A stretch of DNA of 64,000 nucleotides, from positions 2,294,001 to 2,358,000 of the forward strand of contig QYRS01000006.1 in assembly GCA_006503535.1 (NCBI GenBank). Direction: 5' to 3'. The DNA comes from Arthrinium phaeospermum (Eukaryota > Ascomycota > Sordariomycetes > Amphisphaeriales > Apiosporaceae). The notes beneath the pieces were generated by a model that was not told where the DNA came from, searched no databases, and saw only the letters and a program-made list of their open reading frames with translations. Position numbers and translations under genes: made by a program. Shown piece after piece: positions 43,601 to 56,300 of this stretch (the stretch's first letter is position 1; the number at the start of each line of letters is the position of its first letter).

Positions 43601-46600
43601 CCGGACGACTGGATAGGTACACGTACTTTACTATTTCGCGTCGGTAAGTTGCCAGGATTAAGAAAAACCCGTCTGGTATGTTGTTGCCAGCGCAGAGCAA
43701 TTCAGGCCTTTCTAGTCGTGGGAATGGTGTAACGCGGTACATGCTTAAAAAGATCAATTGGTGACCCGATGGGTGACAATCTGCCCAAGGAATGTGCAAG
43801 CGGCAAACCTCCCCATGTTACATGCGGGTGTTTCCAGAAATTGAGGCTGGTTGGGCTTACTGGCGTCAGTCAGCGGGGGCACGGGGAGGAGGAGGAGGAG
43901 GAGGCACCAGCCAGTGCCCAATAGGCACCTTCCCAAATGGTCGAAATAGGGATGCACGGTGCACAGAAGGTCTGGCCTACGTAAGTCGGTAACGGTGCGT
44001 AGCATTACAGATTCGGATCGCTGCGGTGTGGTTCACAAGTGAAACAATTTCCGAGTAATTGTTTTTGCGTCTCATTCGGGCGGGCCTCTCGGTGCCCGTA
44101 ATTTCGAATCGCAGGCGACATCGTGTGTGCATACTAGAAAGGCTCATCTCACGCTCAGTACTCAATATCACACAAGCCGTTGGTTTGGAAAGTACAGTGG
44201 CACAGCATGGGCTTTTCCGTCCAGCATGGGGGTTAGCAGTATCAAATCACAATCCGGAAGGCTGGCCACATGGCAGAATTGGTAAGGAATTTGTGGGCGG
44301 AGACTGGGTTATGTAGTCATGCAGTCCCACAATATGGAATGGCTTCATATGAAAGTCTGATTTTGGCTGCTGGAGGATCCATCGCAAGTGCAAACGATGA
44401 CGACACTTGCTCGCTGTAATTTGTTTCTGAGAAAGCTTGTGCCTCCCGCTGGGTCTTGGTCTCCGTTACAGAAGAAAGAAAAAGGCAGGCACTCTCGGTA
44501 TGGAAGAATACCATCCAGGAGGAGACAATACCATCCAGATGCAAAGTGACGAGAATGAGAACCGTAAAGCCTGTTGCTTCCGTAGCGCTTATTAGAAAAG
44601 TCAGTTGTTCGGCAAGCATGCATCAAGCCATGTACAATTGAATGCTCCGTCCCAATTTAGCAACAGGGTGGAAGAGCGATGATGTTATCACCACTGCTGT
44701 TGGCGAAGATGCTCCGGGATCTCCAGGATGGAGAGAGAAGAAAAAAAAAAAGCGAACGGTGATTTTGGAGATCCATCCTGTCCACTTTTTGCTACGCGTC
44801 CCTCATGAAGACGCTGTTTCAAATCCAAGCAAGTGGTCGAGTTCTGCGGTTCCTAGTGTTTTCGCTTGGCTGCATGGCCCGGGATGCTCTTGGGAGACTT
44901 GACAGCGCCCCCTGCTCACCCCTGGCATTTTGGGCAGGCCGCCAATCTGCGCCAGCGCGCAAAGTACCTACCTGCTACCTTTGGTACTGAGGTACCGGCA
45001 ACGATCTGCCCTAATCGGTAGCCGTCCCGCTCTGTGCGACACTGGCCTCCCAGAACTACTGCTGGTCGCTGATTGGCCTCTGTTTAATCTCCTTACTGAG
45101 GGCATTAGCCAATGTCGATGTGGGGGCTGACTAGAAATGGCAGTCTGGAGGCTTGAGCCCACCACCATGTTCAATCGGCTTTTCTTGGCAAACTCGTGCA
45201 GGAGTGATGGCGTTTGGAGGCTCAACAGTATTACGCCGACAGGCGAGGGTTACAGCTGACTACGAGACTACTACCCGTCCCATGGGATGGGTGGCCTAGT
45301 GTGGTAGCGCCTCCAGGTTTTGGGGGAGACGACCGCCAATAGCATGTACATTATATCCACGACCGACATCATGTATGATCAATCGGATGCAACAGTACCT
45401 ATTCTGCACTGCTGCGGCCGGTATGCATCTCCGGGCTCTGGGACATGGCCCGTTGGAGGGCAGAGGCAGGCGTTCAATTGACCCGAACATTAGAGCAGTA
45501 ACAAAAATAGCGATGCCTACCTAAGCAAGGACCCAACTAGTAAGGTACGGCAAGTACCTACGGCGAAAAGTAGTTTCTGCGCTGCGATGCGGGTGTGCGG
45601 GCTGCACGAAGAAAGTAGAAATTTCTCCAAGACAGAAGATCCTGGGGAGAGACCGACAAGGTTCAGTGGGAATCCATAAGTTGCAACGCATTGATGGCCG
45701 ACAGGGGCCGCGAATGCTAAGATTCGGGAGTCAAGCCAGGTTTTAGATAGGGGCAGCTAGTATCAACTCTCCCGTTGCGCGTCATATGTACCTGGCAAGA
45801 GACTCCCCCGACCTAGTGTTTGGCCATTGATCTTTTCCTCTCTCGAGTCTCGAGAGATCTGAGCACGGGTCCAATTGTATGAGAGTCTAAGAAGCAATAG
45901 TTTCGGCTGCCTGTCTTTGATGCTAGAGAAGCCTACTTCGTTTTTTTCCCTCTCCCCAAATCCATCGCTACGCTACCAACTTGCCTCTTCTGTCTCTTGT
46001 CGACTTTCGGTTTCGTTTGACAATTCCCAGTCGGGCCAGAAAGAGAAACCAACCCAAGACCTGCTGCCGAGCCCATCGCCATTTGAAGTGGCCCTCCGCC
46101 TAGTGGCTTGGTGGTTTTATCGTCTGTTCCCACGTCCGATCATCAACCCTCTTTTTTTTTCTCCTCTACCCTCACTGTACTATTCTCCCTTTGCAGCATC
46201 ACTCTGGAAAAGACGGGCCCTTTCTGTTGTCATCTTTCTTATCTTTTCCCTCCCACCCTTGTCGACAATTTGTTGAGTGTGTGTGTACAATTGCTATTGT
46301 ATGATAGGTGCTGCCTCATTCTTCTACGATCGAGATACGGCACCGTTCGGGAACCCGCCCCTCGACTTCTTTAGCTGTCCCCCATTGGATCGGCCTAAAA
46401 ATCAAGAAAGCACGACCGAGCTACCTAGCGACCCCATATTGGTTCCCGCTCTATGACAGAATCGGAGTAACATAACCAAGGAACGTTCAGCCCTCTCTCT
46501 GGGTTAAATCGGCAACGGCATCGATATATCGCCAAATTCGGCACGCCATTCTTTCGCCTGCCTTAGTCCTGCAGCGGTCAAGAACAAGCCAAGCCTCTGG

Positions 46601-46890
46601 TTCTCTCGTTGACGTTGACGGATTTCTGTTGAACTAGTCGCATACTTGATAAGTGGCTGGAGTTCACTCTCTCCGCGCTCTTCCAATCCCCAGCTTGTGT
46701 GTTTTGCTCGCTTATAGCAAGACCTGGGTCGACCCGCCGCCGCAGCATCGGTTTTTCACAATTCCTGCTCGCTTAATGCATTTTGCTGCAATCCGACACA
46801 TTTAACATATCGTCGATGCTCATCCGTTAATACCGCCTCTTTCACATCGCCAACCCAACTTTTCCTCGGACGACCAACCCGCTATCCGCC
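40656..46890. other. Gene-poor region of 6.2 kb
   Basis: No ORF here combines length, codon bias and plausible splice partners. The largest (41241-41552 minus, 45875-46276 plus, 44642-44902 plus) look random or are pyrimidine-tract by-products. The last 1 kb (45840-46890) is CT-rich and is probably the promoter and long 5' leader of the DUF3405 gene. A noncoding RNA cannot be excluded. No transposon ends or tRNA-like B boxes were seen. Confidence 0.45.
43885..43904. repeat. (GGA)n microsatellite
   Basis: Nearly seven perfect GGA units in the gene-poor region, not in any supported gene. Confidence 0.85.
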
Positions 46891-49264
46891 ATGGATAAAG
46901 TGTCGTCGTTCCTGCGCAAATCGAGTTCATTCGGCAGTATGATCTCTGCCAAAAACGAAATATACCTGCCGGTCAACACAAAACCGCAAAGCAAGAAGTT
47001 CCGCCTCAGGCAAATACTGGGCCACTGCTTATACCGGAGAGTGGTGATATGGACGCTCGTGCTCATCCTTTTACTGTCGCTTACCCTCTTTAACCCACGT
47101 CTGACGACGAAAACGCGCCAAGACGTTTTAGATCTGGTGCAACTTGGCAAAGGCCAACTTAAAGAGACGCACGTTGAAAAGGGAGACGAAATCGTTCTGC
47201 AGACACAGGATGGAGCCGTAGTTGAAGAGAAGAAGGAGCCCGTTGAGGAGCAGAAGGAGGAAGAGGAGGAACCGGAAGACGATGGCCAAAACGGCCCTCA
47301 CTGGATGAGATACAAGCAGTGAGTCAACCAATACCCCGAGACACTCTTCGTACAACAATTGCTAATCTTTTCAAAACAGCATGGATGGGTATTACAAGGG
47401 CCTGAGGGCTATTGTGCCTTTTGCCGAGTACACACCCGAGTACCCAGCACCTACCGGCAGCAAACCCACCATCCCCGTCTCTGCGCCACACCACAGCAAA
47501 CTCCCCACGCCTACTCCTTACAGCCCGCATCCGGATTACGACTCGAGCGAGTACAAGAGCGAATACCACAAAGTACAGCCGTGCTATCTGGACGCCGCTA
47601 AGAAGACGCCGGTCCCTGATGTCTACGCCTACTCCGGGGTGCCCCAGGGTCAGGCGAAGCCGGCTATGGGTTCCTACGATTTGCTTGGCATGCGTGAAGA
47701 TGTGTGCTTCGATCGATTCAGTCGTTATGGTGCTTATGGTCTGGGCTACACAACTAAGGAGGGTGGTACCGGAGAAGCAATGGACACAGATCACGAAGGC
47801 AACGAAGCGGTTTGGGAAAAGCACGGAAAGGTCAACTGGGAAAACATGGACTGGGCAGCGGCCCAAGAACGATGCTTCGTCTCCAACGAGAACCGCTTCT
47901 ATACCGGCAACAGCACCCAGGACGCAGAATACGCCAAGCTTCGACCGAAGCGCATCGACCGCACTGCTATTGTGATCCGAACTTACGTGGGCTTCAAATG
48001 GACGGCTCACGCGCTCCTCAACTTCCGTGCTATGATTTCAGAGCTCAACCTGCAATCAGGTGGCGAGTATGACGTGCATTTCCTCCTTCACGTTCGGGAC
48101 AACAACATGCCTATCTGGGCAGACCCTCAGACTGCTCAAGACATTTTGGACGAAAATGTCCCGCGCGAGTTCCATGGTATCTGCACCTTGTGGTCTGAGG
48201 CCCAGATGAACCTCTACTACCCGGGAGACTTCGGCGAGGCTTTCGACAACCCCAGCAATGGCGACATCCACGGTGTCTACCGTAGCGCCCACATGCCGCT
48301 TCAGCACTTCGCGCAGATGCACCCCGAGTATGCCCATTTCTGGAACTGGGAGATGGACATGCGCTGGACTGGATCTTACTACGAGCTTTTCGATAGACTG
48401 GGCAAGTGGGGCGCCCAACAGAGCCGACAGGGCATGTGGGAGCGGGCCAGCAAGTACTATATTCCCGCGCTGCACGGTGACTGGGCCAACTTCACCAAGA
48501 CCGTCGAACGCGAGACCCAGGCTTCTGGCCGACGCTCGATCATGGGACCTGTCATTTTCGCAGGCAAGAACAACCTCCAACAAGGCGAAGGCGGTTTCAT
48601 GCCCAAGTCTTGTGCCACTGGCTCCGACATGACCAAGTGTGGCGTGGGCGAGGACGCCGATCTCATCACCCTGAACCCCCTGTTTGACACCAACGAATCC
48701 GGCTGGGTCTTTGCCAGCGATGTGACTGGATACGACAAGCAATACCCGATCCCTCCTCGACGATGCGCCATTGTAACGGCATCTCGACTCTCGCGACGCC
48801 TGTTATCTGCGATGCACGAGGAGACGTGGCGTATGCACCACGGCATGTTCAGTGAAATGTTCCCTCCCTCGATGGCATTCCACCACGGCCTGAAGGCTGT
48901 GTACGCCCCGCATCCCGTCTACGTTGACCGCGCTTGGCCCGCCGAAGAGATCGAGAAGCACTTCAACGGCGGACGTGACCACACCTCTGGCGGCCACGGA
49001 AGCCCCTTCGACCTGCAAAACGAGCACAACCACAAGGGCACTTCGTGGTACTACAACAGCGAGTTCGCTGGTCTCTTGTGGCGTCGCTGGTTGGGTTACG
49101 CCCAAATGGATGGCCGTGGCAAGAACGGCGGCCGATCTGGCGAGGGCGACCTGCGCGGTGGCCGGGAAGAGGAGGCTGACCCGAACAACTCGGGACGGCT
49201 GTGCCTCCGTAGCATGCTTGTCCACCCCATCAAGTGGGAGAATCCGAGTGAACGAGACAATTAG
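46891..49264 (+). CDS. DUF3405 family type II membrane protein (glycosyltransferase-like)
   Basis: Exons 46891-47318 and 47380-49264 give 770 aa; the intron has GTGAGT, GCTAATC and CAG. A single membrane helix at about 51-67 (VVIWTLVLILLLSLTLF) follows a basic cytosolic N-terminus, so the rest should lie in the Golgi/ER lumen. A Glu/Lys-rich stem (about 95-135) leads to the conserved body: IDRTAIVIRTYVGFKWT, GGEYDVHFLLHVRD, FWNWEMDMRWTGSYYELFDRL and SMAFHHGLKAVYAPHP. The WEMDMR acidic motif and Rossmann-like VHFLLHV strand suggest a GT-A-type nucleotide-sugar enzyme, but this is inference: the Pfam family DUF3405 has no assigned reaction that I know of. Near the end the chain reads PNNSGRLCLRSMLVHPIKW. 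Confidence 0.87.
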
Positions 49265-51123
49265 TCGATGGCCTCGAAACTCATTTCTCTTTTTCCGGCG
49301 AATTTCGAATATTTATTTGCATGATCGGGTATAGACAGGACAAGCATTGGATGGCACATAATCTCCTCGTGTTCCCACACAAAAGGAGTACAAGAGGAGA
49401 CAGACCAACACTACCGGCGCGGTTTTTGTTTTCTTTTTGATATGTCGGGTTATCCACATCAGCAGCACATTTACAGTACAGGGTACTGGTGGCGTTAGAG
49501 GCGAGGTCCGAATTGGGTTTGATCTTGGTGCCTTTTCTTTGTTTAGGATTTGGAGAACGGAGTCGGCAGAGGGTTTCCGTCTTGGTCCCTTGGAGCCTGC
49601 CTGGCTTTATATATCATGGAACGCTGGATGGTTGCAAGCATCTCTCAGCAAACAGGTCTATCCAAAAGTGAGGTTGGGGGGATAGAAATTAATGAACTGG
49701 CGGGAAGGGCGGGATACGCCATCTATCGCACCAGCTGTATCTGGTGGATGGATGGACGGATGAATGGATTGGAATGACTTGAAAAGAAGAAGAGCGAAAG
49801 CATCGGGACGGAAATCTATGCTTTTTTTTCTTGGTTTCTCCTGTTCCTTCATATATTTTTTTGTTAGAAGATCGATCTCATCAGATCGCTGTACACTTTT
49901 ACCCCAGGCTCTTGTACGCCTTGTTACGTACCAATACAAAGTTCAAACCATTTTAGGATGAATTGCAGGAAAACGTGCACACAATCATGCAACGGTCGTT
50001 CGTCGTTATTGCTTGGTGGTGTTGAAATTCCGTCTTTGAAGGTCTGTCTGTTCGGTGAAAGTTAGGTCCGCTCGTACGGAGTACTTCAGGCCGATATTCG
50101 TTGATTGTTGTAGCAGAAGTCATGTTGCTGGGCCACTGTTGCTTGCTTGGTTGGGGGGTCGCCGCCGCCTCGAGTCGCGCCAAGAAATCGGTTCTCAACG
50201 AGGGCGACCTGTAAAAAAAGGAGTAGAGAGGACGGGCGGGCAACCGAAGACCAGATCTATCCGGATGCTTATATAGATCGGAACCAGCGTCGCATCCAAG
50301 ATCGAGCAGAAACGAGGACATAGTCCACACTGGATCTGATCTCGGTTCCTTGGAAGTTTGAAGGAGGTTCGATGAAAGGCGTGGACCGCGCTTGGCAGGC
50401 CGGGGTCGGGCCAATCACGTCGGGGCTACTTGCTCCATTGGGTTACCCGGTTGCGCTTCGCTATGCCGATATAGCCGTGGACGTGGAAAACGCGGCCAAG
50501 TCTTTTGGGTCGTTGGGTCTGTGTACAGTAGGTATTGAAGTGGTGGCTCTTTCTACTCTGTCCTTTAAGCCTTGGCCTTTCTTGTTGTTGAGGGGGGTTC
50601 CATATACCTGGGCAATCACGTAGGTACATATAATTAGGTCTGGTAGCTGCAAGGTACGCATTCGTATGCAGGTACACATGGCATATCTGCACATGTCCTT
50701 GATGCGGTTTGCCGCCAAACGGACAGACGTTAGTCATCGTGGTGGTGACGATTAAGGAGCACTTCTCCATGCAACACTGAGTGGTCTCAAGTAGCAATAG
50801 CATAAGCATTAGCGGCCCGAGCACTCGCATCTTTGAGGCGACCAGAGTATATATGAGCACGATTGTTGATGCAAACCACCGGTGCTACAAGTAAACCGGG
50901 TGGTTCAATTACCTGCTTAGGCCGTGCCTAACTAGAGGAGGGGAGGGACAAACAAATATGCTATATGTTAAGGTTACAGGCATCTTAGATGCCGATCTCT
51001 CTATCTATCTACCTACATACACTTCCATTGTAATCTTATCAGCCGTATATAACCTTCTGGGGTTGATACTAACACAATAACCATCGCCACATCCTCCGTT
51101 GTCTCAGCCGACTTCATGTCCTT
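49265..51123. other. Convergent intergenic region
   Basis: About 1.86 kb between the 3' ends of the DUF3405 and MOT1-like genes. A minus-strand ORF at 50426-50860 has a hydrophobic, Cys-containing start (MRVLGPLMLMLLLLETTQCC) but its remainder looks random, so it is not called. Confidence 0.45.
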
Positions 51124-52546
51124 TTAACTCAACAGCGGTGCTCTCTCCGACCCCGAACGCCGACTGCTTCTTCGCCGCTCCATCTCATCTGCAATCCTAT
51201 ACGCCCAATGGCAGAACATGCCCGCCAAGAAACCCACCGCATCGTTCTTGAATGCCAGAATACCCGCCGTCGTCATTAGCATGACGACCCACCGCTCGGA
51301 CCTTTCGTCGTCCGAGATGTCACGGTGTCTCCTCAGGGGGTTTCGGCTCTCCTGGACGCTCGTGTCCCACAGGTCCGACGCGCCGTGGTTGAGGCTCTGA
51401 CCGACTTTGGCGAGCTCCAGACCCGCCGCCACCACCATGATCCCCAGCAGGCTGTGAGGGAACGCCCCGAGCAGGTCGAAGAGCGTTTCGCCAAACACAA
51501 GCCCAAGTACCACCTTGAGCAGGCCCAGCATGATAATACTGGCGCCGCTGCGGGCGCCAAACCGGTACTGAGCCGCGAGCCCGCCTGCGCCATGGCACAC
51601 GGGCATGGCCCCGAACCAGCAGCCGAACAGGTTCATGACCGCGACGCTGGTGCCAAGAGCCGTGACACTGGGCGCCGGAAGGTCGGGCAGCAAGTCGGCG
51701 GCCAGGGCACTGGCCGCGATAACCGAGTTCAGCGTCGTGAGGGGCAGCTGCGCGATGCCCATGCCGACCGCGTCCTCGGTCCAGTTAGGCATGACGAAGT
51801 AGGGCCGCCAGATGCCGAACCACGGTAGGTGGTGGTGATGATGAGGTCCGTGGGGGTGGTGCTCGTGGTGCTCGAACCCCAGGTGGTCGGTGAGGATGAT
51901 GACGAAGGCCATGACTACGCCCGCGAAGAAGACCAGCAGGGCGTAGGGGAAACGCGGCAGGCGCAGCGTCGCGATGAGCAGGATGAAAGCCGCGAGGGCC
52001 CAGATCCGGTTATCCAGGGGCTGGGGGATGAACCAAGGTAGCGGCCGTAGCAGGGAAGTGCCGGCAGAGATGATCAGGGAGAGGCCGGCGCCGAACTGGA
52101 TCCCCTTGATGACCGGAACCGGGATGACGCGGGTAAACCATTGCAGGAGGCCGGTGAGGCTGAGAACCAACACAATGATAGAAGTGACACTGCCTGCCGC
52201 CATGGTCTCACGCATCGAAGTATGCGAGGCTATGGCTGCTGCGGCTATGGCCTAGGCGGGTGAGTTAGCTCGTGTCGCGCGATTTAGTAGGCGAGGAGTA
52301 AGAGCCTACCTTCATGGGCTGCACAGGCAGAGGGATACCAAAGACGACACCTGTGATCAGGTTGAACATTCCCGAGAAGACCAAGGTGGTGGACAGAGAT
52401 ATAGAGCCGTTGACGGCCAGGGTGATCATGAGCGGCAGCAAGGTCCCGAGGTCGCCCAACGCCCCCGACATCTCGGAGAGCGGGGATCGGCGCAGTGTCG
52501 AGGCATTATTGCGGTTAAACCGCCGGATGCTGGAGAGAAACGTCAT
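51124..52546 (-). CDS. MOT1-type molybdate/sulfate-like transporter with His-rich loop
   Basis: Exon 1 is 52546-52310 and exon 2 is 52251-51124, giving 454 aa. The start MTFLSSIRRFNR is chosen over an in-frame ATG at 52651. Family motifs are SGALGDLGTLLPLM at the first helix, FGIPLPVQPMKAIAAAAIA, and NLFGCWFGAMPVCHGAGGLAAQYRFGARSG. These define the molybdate transporter branch (MFS_MOT1) of the SulP-like proteins. Between two membrane segments, residues 202-220 hold 11 histidines out of 19 (HEHHPHGPHHHHH), an unusual metal-binding-like loop. The C-terminus (MERRRSSRRSGSERAPLLS) is basic and ends like vacuolar or endosomal sorting tails (Glu/Ser-Glu-x-x-Pro-Leu-Leu), so a vacuolar membrane location is possible. 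Confidence 0.88.
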
Positions 52547-53830
52547 GTCTGCCTCAAGAGGGAGAAGGCAGGTGGTACTATTCGCAGAAGAAGCAGTGAA
52601 ACAAAAAGGCTTGCCAGCAGGCCATCGAAATGTTGTTGCTGATGAAATCAATGGAAAAGGCAGGAGGAGCAGTGAATCGACATCAGGCTGGAGTCACCTG
52701 AATAGGCGGAGCAGATGCAGATGACCGACCCAACCCCACTTCGGCACTACCTGGACCTGGGAATATCTTTGCCAGCTTCGAACAATATTAGGAATTAATT
52801 ATGGAAGTTGGAGTTTCGTGTAAACAGGGTACATGTATCATCGAACACCAATTATACAGATTCACAATGGGTGTAACCTGGGAAGCATTTGTGGCAGGTC
52901 GGTGACACGGCCTGATTTCCAGGGTCCAGTCTGCAAGATTCAGAGTGCAATCAAGGTGCTGCATGCTGGCATGATATACCGCCATTCCTAGGAAGAAGTC
53001 AATGCATTTCAGCCTCCAGATGGTTACAAATTGGAACTTGACGTCATTTAAACCCGCCCAACACAAGTTTCCGTGTTCGGTATTCGTAGTTGCACATAGT
53101 TACGGCTCTTGTGATAGCTGCCGGCGGTTCACGGTATTGGCGCTACGACCCAGAGACCGCGCCCGGATCGGGCGACCCCCAATTCTAGACTGTCGGTCAC
53201 GTTGGTGCGAAGTAAGAAAGGAGAGTTGTTCCTGCCAATCGAGTCTTACTTGCGAGAATAAGCAGTATATTACACCAAATATCTTTTGGTGGCATATCTG
53301 GTTAGTACCGAGTCTTGCCTGAGGCCCTTCTGCACACACACATTGGAGCCCGCCTGTGTCCAAAGCACGGCACATCCGGAGTCAATATACTCAGATTCCC
53401 CTGATGACGTCCATCGTGTAATCCACTCTAGGAAAAACAAAATAGACCTGGTGGAAATCTAATGCATCTCTCCCGGAGTTAAGCTTGCGTCCTTGTTATG
53501 TTTGGCAAAGCGGAATTAAGGACGGCGATAAGCTGCCTCTGGATGACTTTCGCAAAGAAACCCCATGCCAAGATGCCACAGTACTAGGAGTAAGCAACTA
53601 TCGTAGGAGCCATTCGACTGATCAAGATGAGTAACTGACTCGACACCATATGGAAAAACAAAATGTAAGATTTGCCTCGTGTGTTATATAAATAGACATT
53701 GCTGCACTCTCTCACATTGTTCCTGGAAACTTACCACGACATCTTCGCAAGAACCCCTTTTCCTGCACAGGCCTCCAGTAAACAATTCTTGAAGCATCTC
53801 TTATATAATCCCCACCACTTGGTCGTAACC
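52547..53830. promoter_or_regulatory. Divergent intergenic region
   Basis: About 1.28 kb between the molybdate transporter (minus) and the short-chain dehydrogenase (plus). No gene-like ORF. A TATATAAATA-like element lies at about 53686-53695, about 140 bp upstream of the dehydrogenase ATG. Confidence 0.45.
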
Positions 53831-55139
53831 ATGTCCCTAGTTTCCCGCACCCCCTTCCAGCTAACCGGCCGCTACGCCGAGCGCAACCGCTGGGAGAACC
53901 TGGCGGGGCCGGGCGACTCGCGCCCGACGGGCCTGCAAGTGGTCGAGGACGAGGGGCTCCTTGACGGCACTTGGGGAGCCGATAAGGTGTGCCTGGTGAC
54001 GGGCGTCTCGTCGGGGGCCGGGACGGAGACGGTGAGGGCCTTGGCGGCCACGGGCGCCACCGTCTACGGCACCGCCCGCGACCTGGAAAAGGCTCGGGCG
54101 GCGCTGGGCCCGGAGCTGCTGGCTACCGGTCGCGTCCATGTCCTGCTCATCGACCAGGCGGACCTCGCCAGCGTGAGGCGCTGCGCCGCTGAGTTCCGGG
54201 GGCGCAGCAATAGGCTGAACGTGATGGTGAACAATGCTGCTGTAAGAGACCCCCCTATCCCCATTACCCTTTCGCCGCAGCAACTCCTACGAAGCCCTCT
54301 CTTACTCCCCTATCACCATTGAAACTTCAGAATACGCTTACCTGCCTGCCATATTCAGACGAGAATACCTAACTGACAACCTACTTCAGGTCATGAACAC
54401 GCCCCAGAGCTACACGAAAGACGGCTTCGAGCTCCAGTTCGGGACAAACCACCTGTCGCACTTCCTCCTCTTCCACGAGCTGCGCGACCTGCTCCTTGCG
54501 AGCTCGACCCCGGCCTTCCACTCCCGCGTAGTCAACGTCACCTCAGCGGGCCACAAGTACGGCCCCCTGGACCTCGACGACGTCAACTTCACCGCCACCC
54601 CCTCGACCCGACCCTACAACGGCTGGGCCGCGTACGGCGCGTCCAAGACCGCCAACATTTACATGACGACGCAGATCGAGCGCCTCTTCGGCGACGGCAG
54701 CGGCAGCGGCAGCGGCAGCGGCAGCGGCATCACCTCTTCCCCAGCCTCATCGTCCGGACAAGCACCAAAAGCAGGAGAAGAAAGAAAAAGAATCCACGGC
54801 TACGCCGTCCACCCCGGCGGCTTCGAGAGCCCCAACCTCCAAAAGCACAGCGCGGCCGAGATGGCGGCCGCCAACGCGGACCCGCGCGTCCGCCGGTACC
54901 TCACGGACGTGCGGCAGGGGTGCGCGACGAGCGTGTACGCGGCCGTTTCGGCGGAGCTCGAGGGGCGCGGGGGGCTGTACCTGGAGGGCTGCGCCGTGGC
55001 GGGGCCGGCGCCCCCGGACAGCCTCGCGGCGGGGGACGCGCTGGAGTACGGGTATGGCGGCTGGGCGTTTGACGAGGGGGGAGAGGGGGGGTTGTGGGAG
55101 AAGAGCTTGGGGTGGGTGGGAGCGGCAGCATCGTCATAG
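53831..55139 (+). CDS. Short-chain dehydrogenase/reductase (protochlorophyllide-reductase/retinol-dehydrogenase-like)
   Basis: Exons 53831-54241 and 54390-55139 give 386 aa. The Rossmann motif TGVSSGAGTETVRAL (cofactor loop) is followed by YGTARDLEKA, in which Arg after the second strand favours NADP. NNAA marks strand 4, the catalytic serine is in NVTSAGH, and Tyr-x-x-x-Lys is YGASKTAN. After the active site, HPGGFESPNL matches the PG motif of the family. Unusual parts are a 45-residue N-terminal extension and an insertion of alternating Gly-Ser plus a Ser/Ala/Lys-rich stretch (coded at 54696-54795) between the active-site helix and strand 6. The C-terminal 60 residues are Gly/Ala/Glu-rich. 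Substrate unknown. Confidence 0.88.
54696..54727 (+). repeat. (GGCAGC)n coding microsatellite
   Basis: Just over five copies of GGCAGC encode an alternating Gly-Ser run inside the dehydrogenase. Confidence 0.85.
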
Positions 55140-56300
55140 AGAAGAAGAAGAAACCCCACTCAAAGCATGTTAATCATTTGTAAGAAGTAGAGGTTAGTAG
55201 TAAGTAGTATCTATGTATTGTTCGTCATCGACGAGAGACAGTTCGCTTTCACCGCTCGAGATAAACACACAGCATACCGACCGATACGCATGTGAATCTC
55301 GTAGATCACCTTAGTCAAGAGCCGTATCGTCAAAGCACAAACCAGTGAAGTCATTGCGGACCGGGCAGCCGGGGGAGGGACCATCTCCTCGTCGTTGCCT
55401 ACCGTGTATGTAGCATTTGGGACCGTGATCGTATGACGGCGAGTGTGGGTTTAAGGGCCTCTGGGGTAGTTGATATGACTGATGAGATGGATGCTGTTTG
55501 GCTCGATATAGTGGGCTTCTCCAGCCAATACCCGCATAAGCGAGGTGCACTATTACGGCACTTGACGCATGCTTGCGGTGTCTATCGTGGGGTTGGCTCC
55601 AACAACCGGACTTGCTCTTCGCAAGAGTCCGGAGGAATTATGGATTTGCAGTGCTTGTCGTCCCAGAGTAATATGGCACGATACATGTAATGATCGTGCC
55701 ACATAGCATAGGAGACCGCCAGAGTAGGCGAGGAACTCCCCGAAGACTATGCAATGAGGATGATACCGAATACTGGTATGCCCGACTGCAATCTGAAGTG
55801 AGTAACTCGGCAGTCAAAGGCAAAATGTGTACAGAACATGAATCAAGGTCTAGCAAATCACAGTACCCATAGACAAATAGCAATGTTGAGTCAATGATTT
55901 TTTGTAATATCGTAATGGAGCTATTCAATTTGCTCATCATTGTAGTGACTTTATACAGTCAGTATTGGTCTCCAGCGACCAACCCGTGGTGTTGTTCAAG
56001 AACGAATGGACTGATTACAAGCAGATACAGCCAATGCGGTCATCAGTTCAGTTTCGGATTTTTGCTCCCCTGGAAAAAACATCCCTCTTCGCCCCTGAAG
56101 CCGCCTTGCTCGAATTGCCGTCCTCACAATGGATGGGCAAGAGCCTGAAAAACACTTTGCAAAATTTCCCTTGACAAAAAACTCCTGCTAGCACAAAATT
56201 CAAATCCCGCTTCCCCTTGGTTTCAAGGGGGGCATGCGAACTATAGCATGTTGGCTATGTATCGCATGCGTGCCTTGAGGTCCGAGAGCTTCTTCGCCTC
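55140..56300. other. Convergent intergenic region
   Basis: About 1.16 kb between the 3' ends of the dehydrogenase and the mitochondrial-protein gene. AT-richer than its flanks, with no supported gene. Confidence 0.45.

Noticed and set aside
45875..46276. Plus-strand ORF of 133 codons rich in Ser, Leu, Phe
   Set aside because: It reads a CT-rich tract, typical of a fungal leader upstream of the DUF3405 gene.
50426..50860. Possible small secreted Cys-containing protein on the minus strand
   Set aside because: Only the first 20 residues look like a signal peptide; the rest is unstructured noise with scattered cysteines, and there is no promoter or splice evidence.
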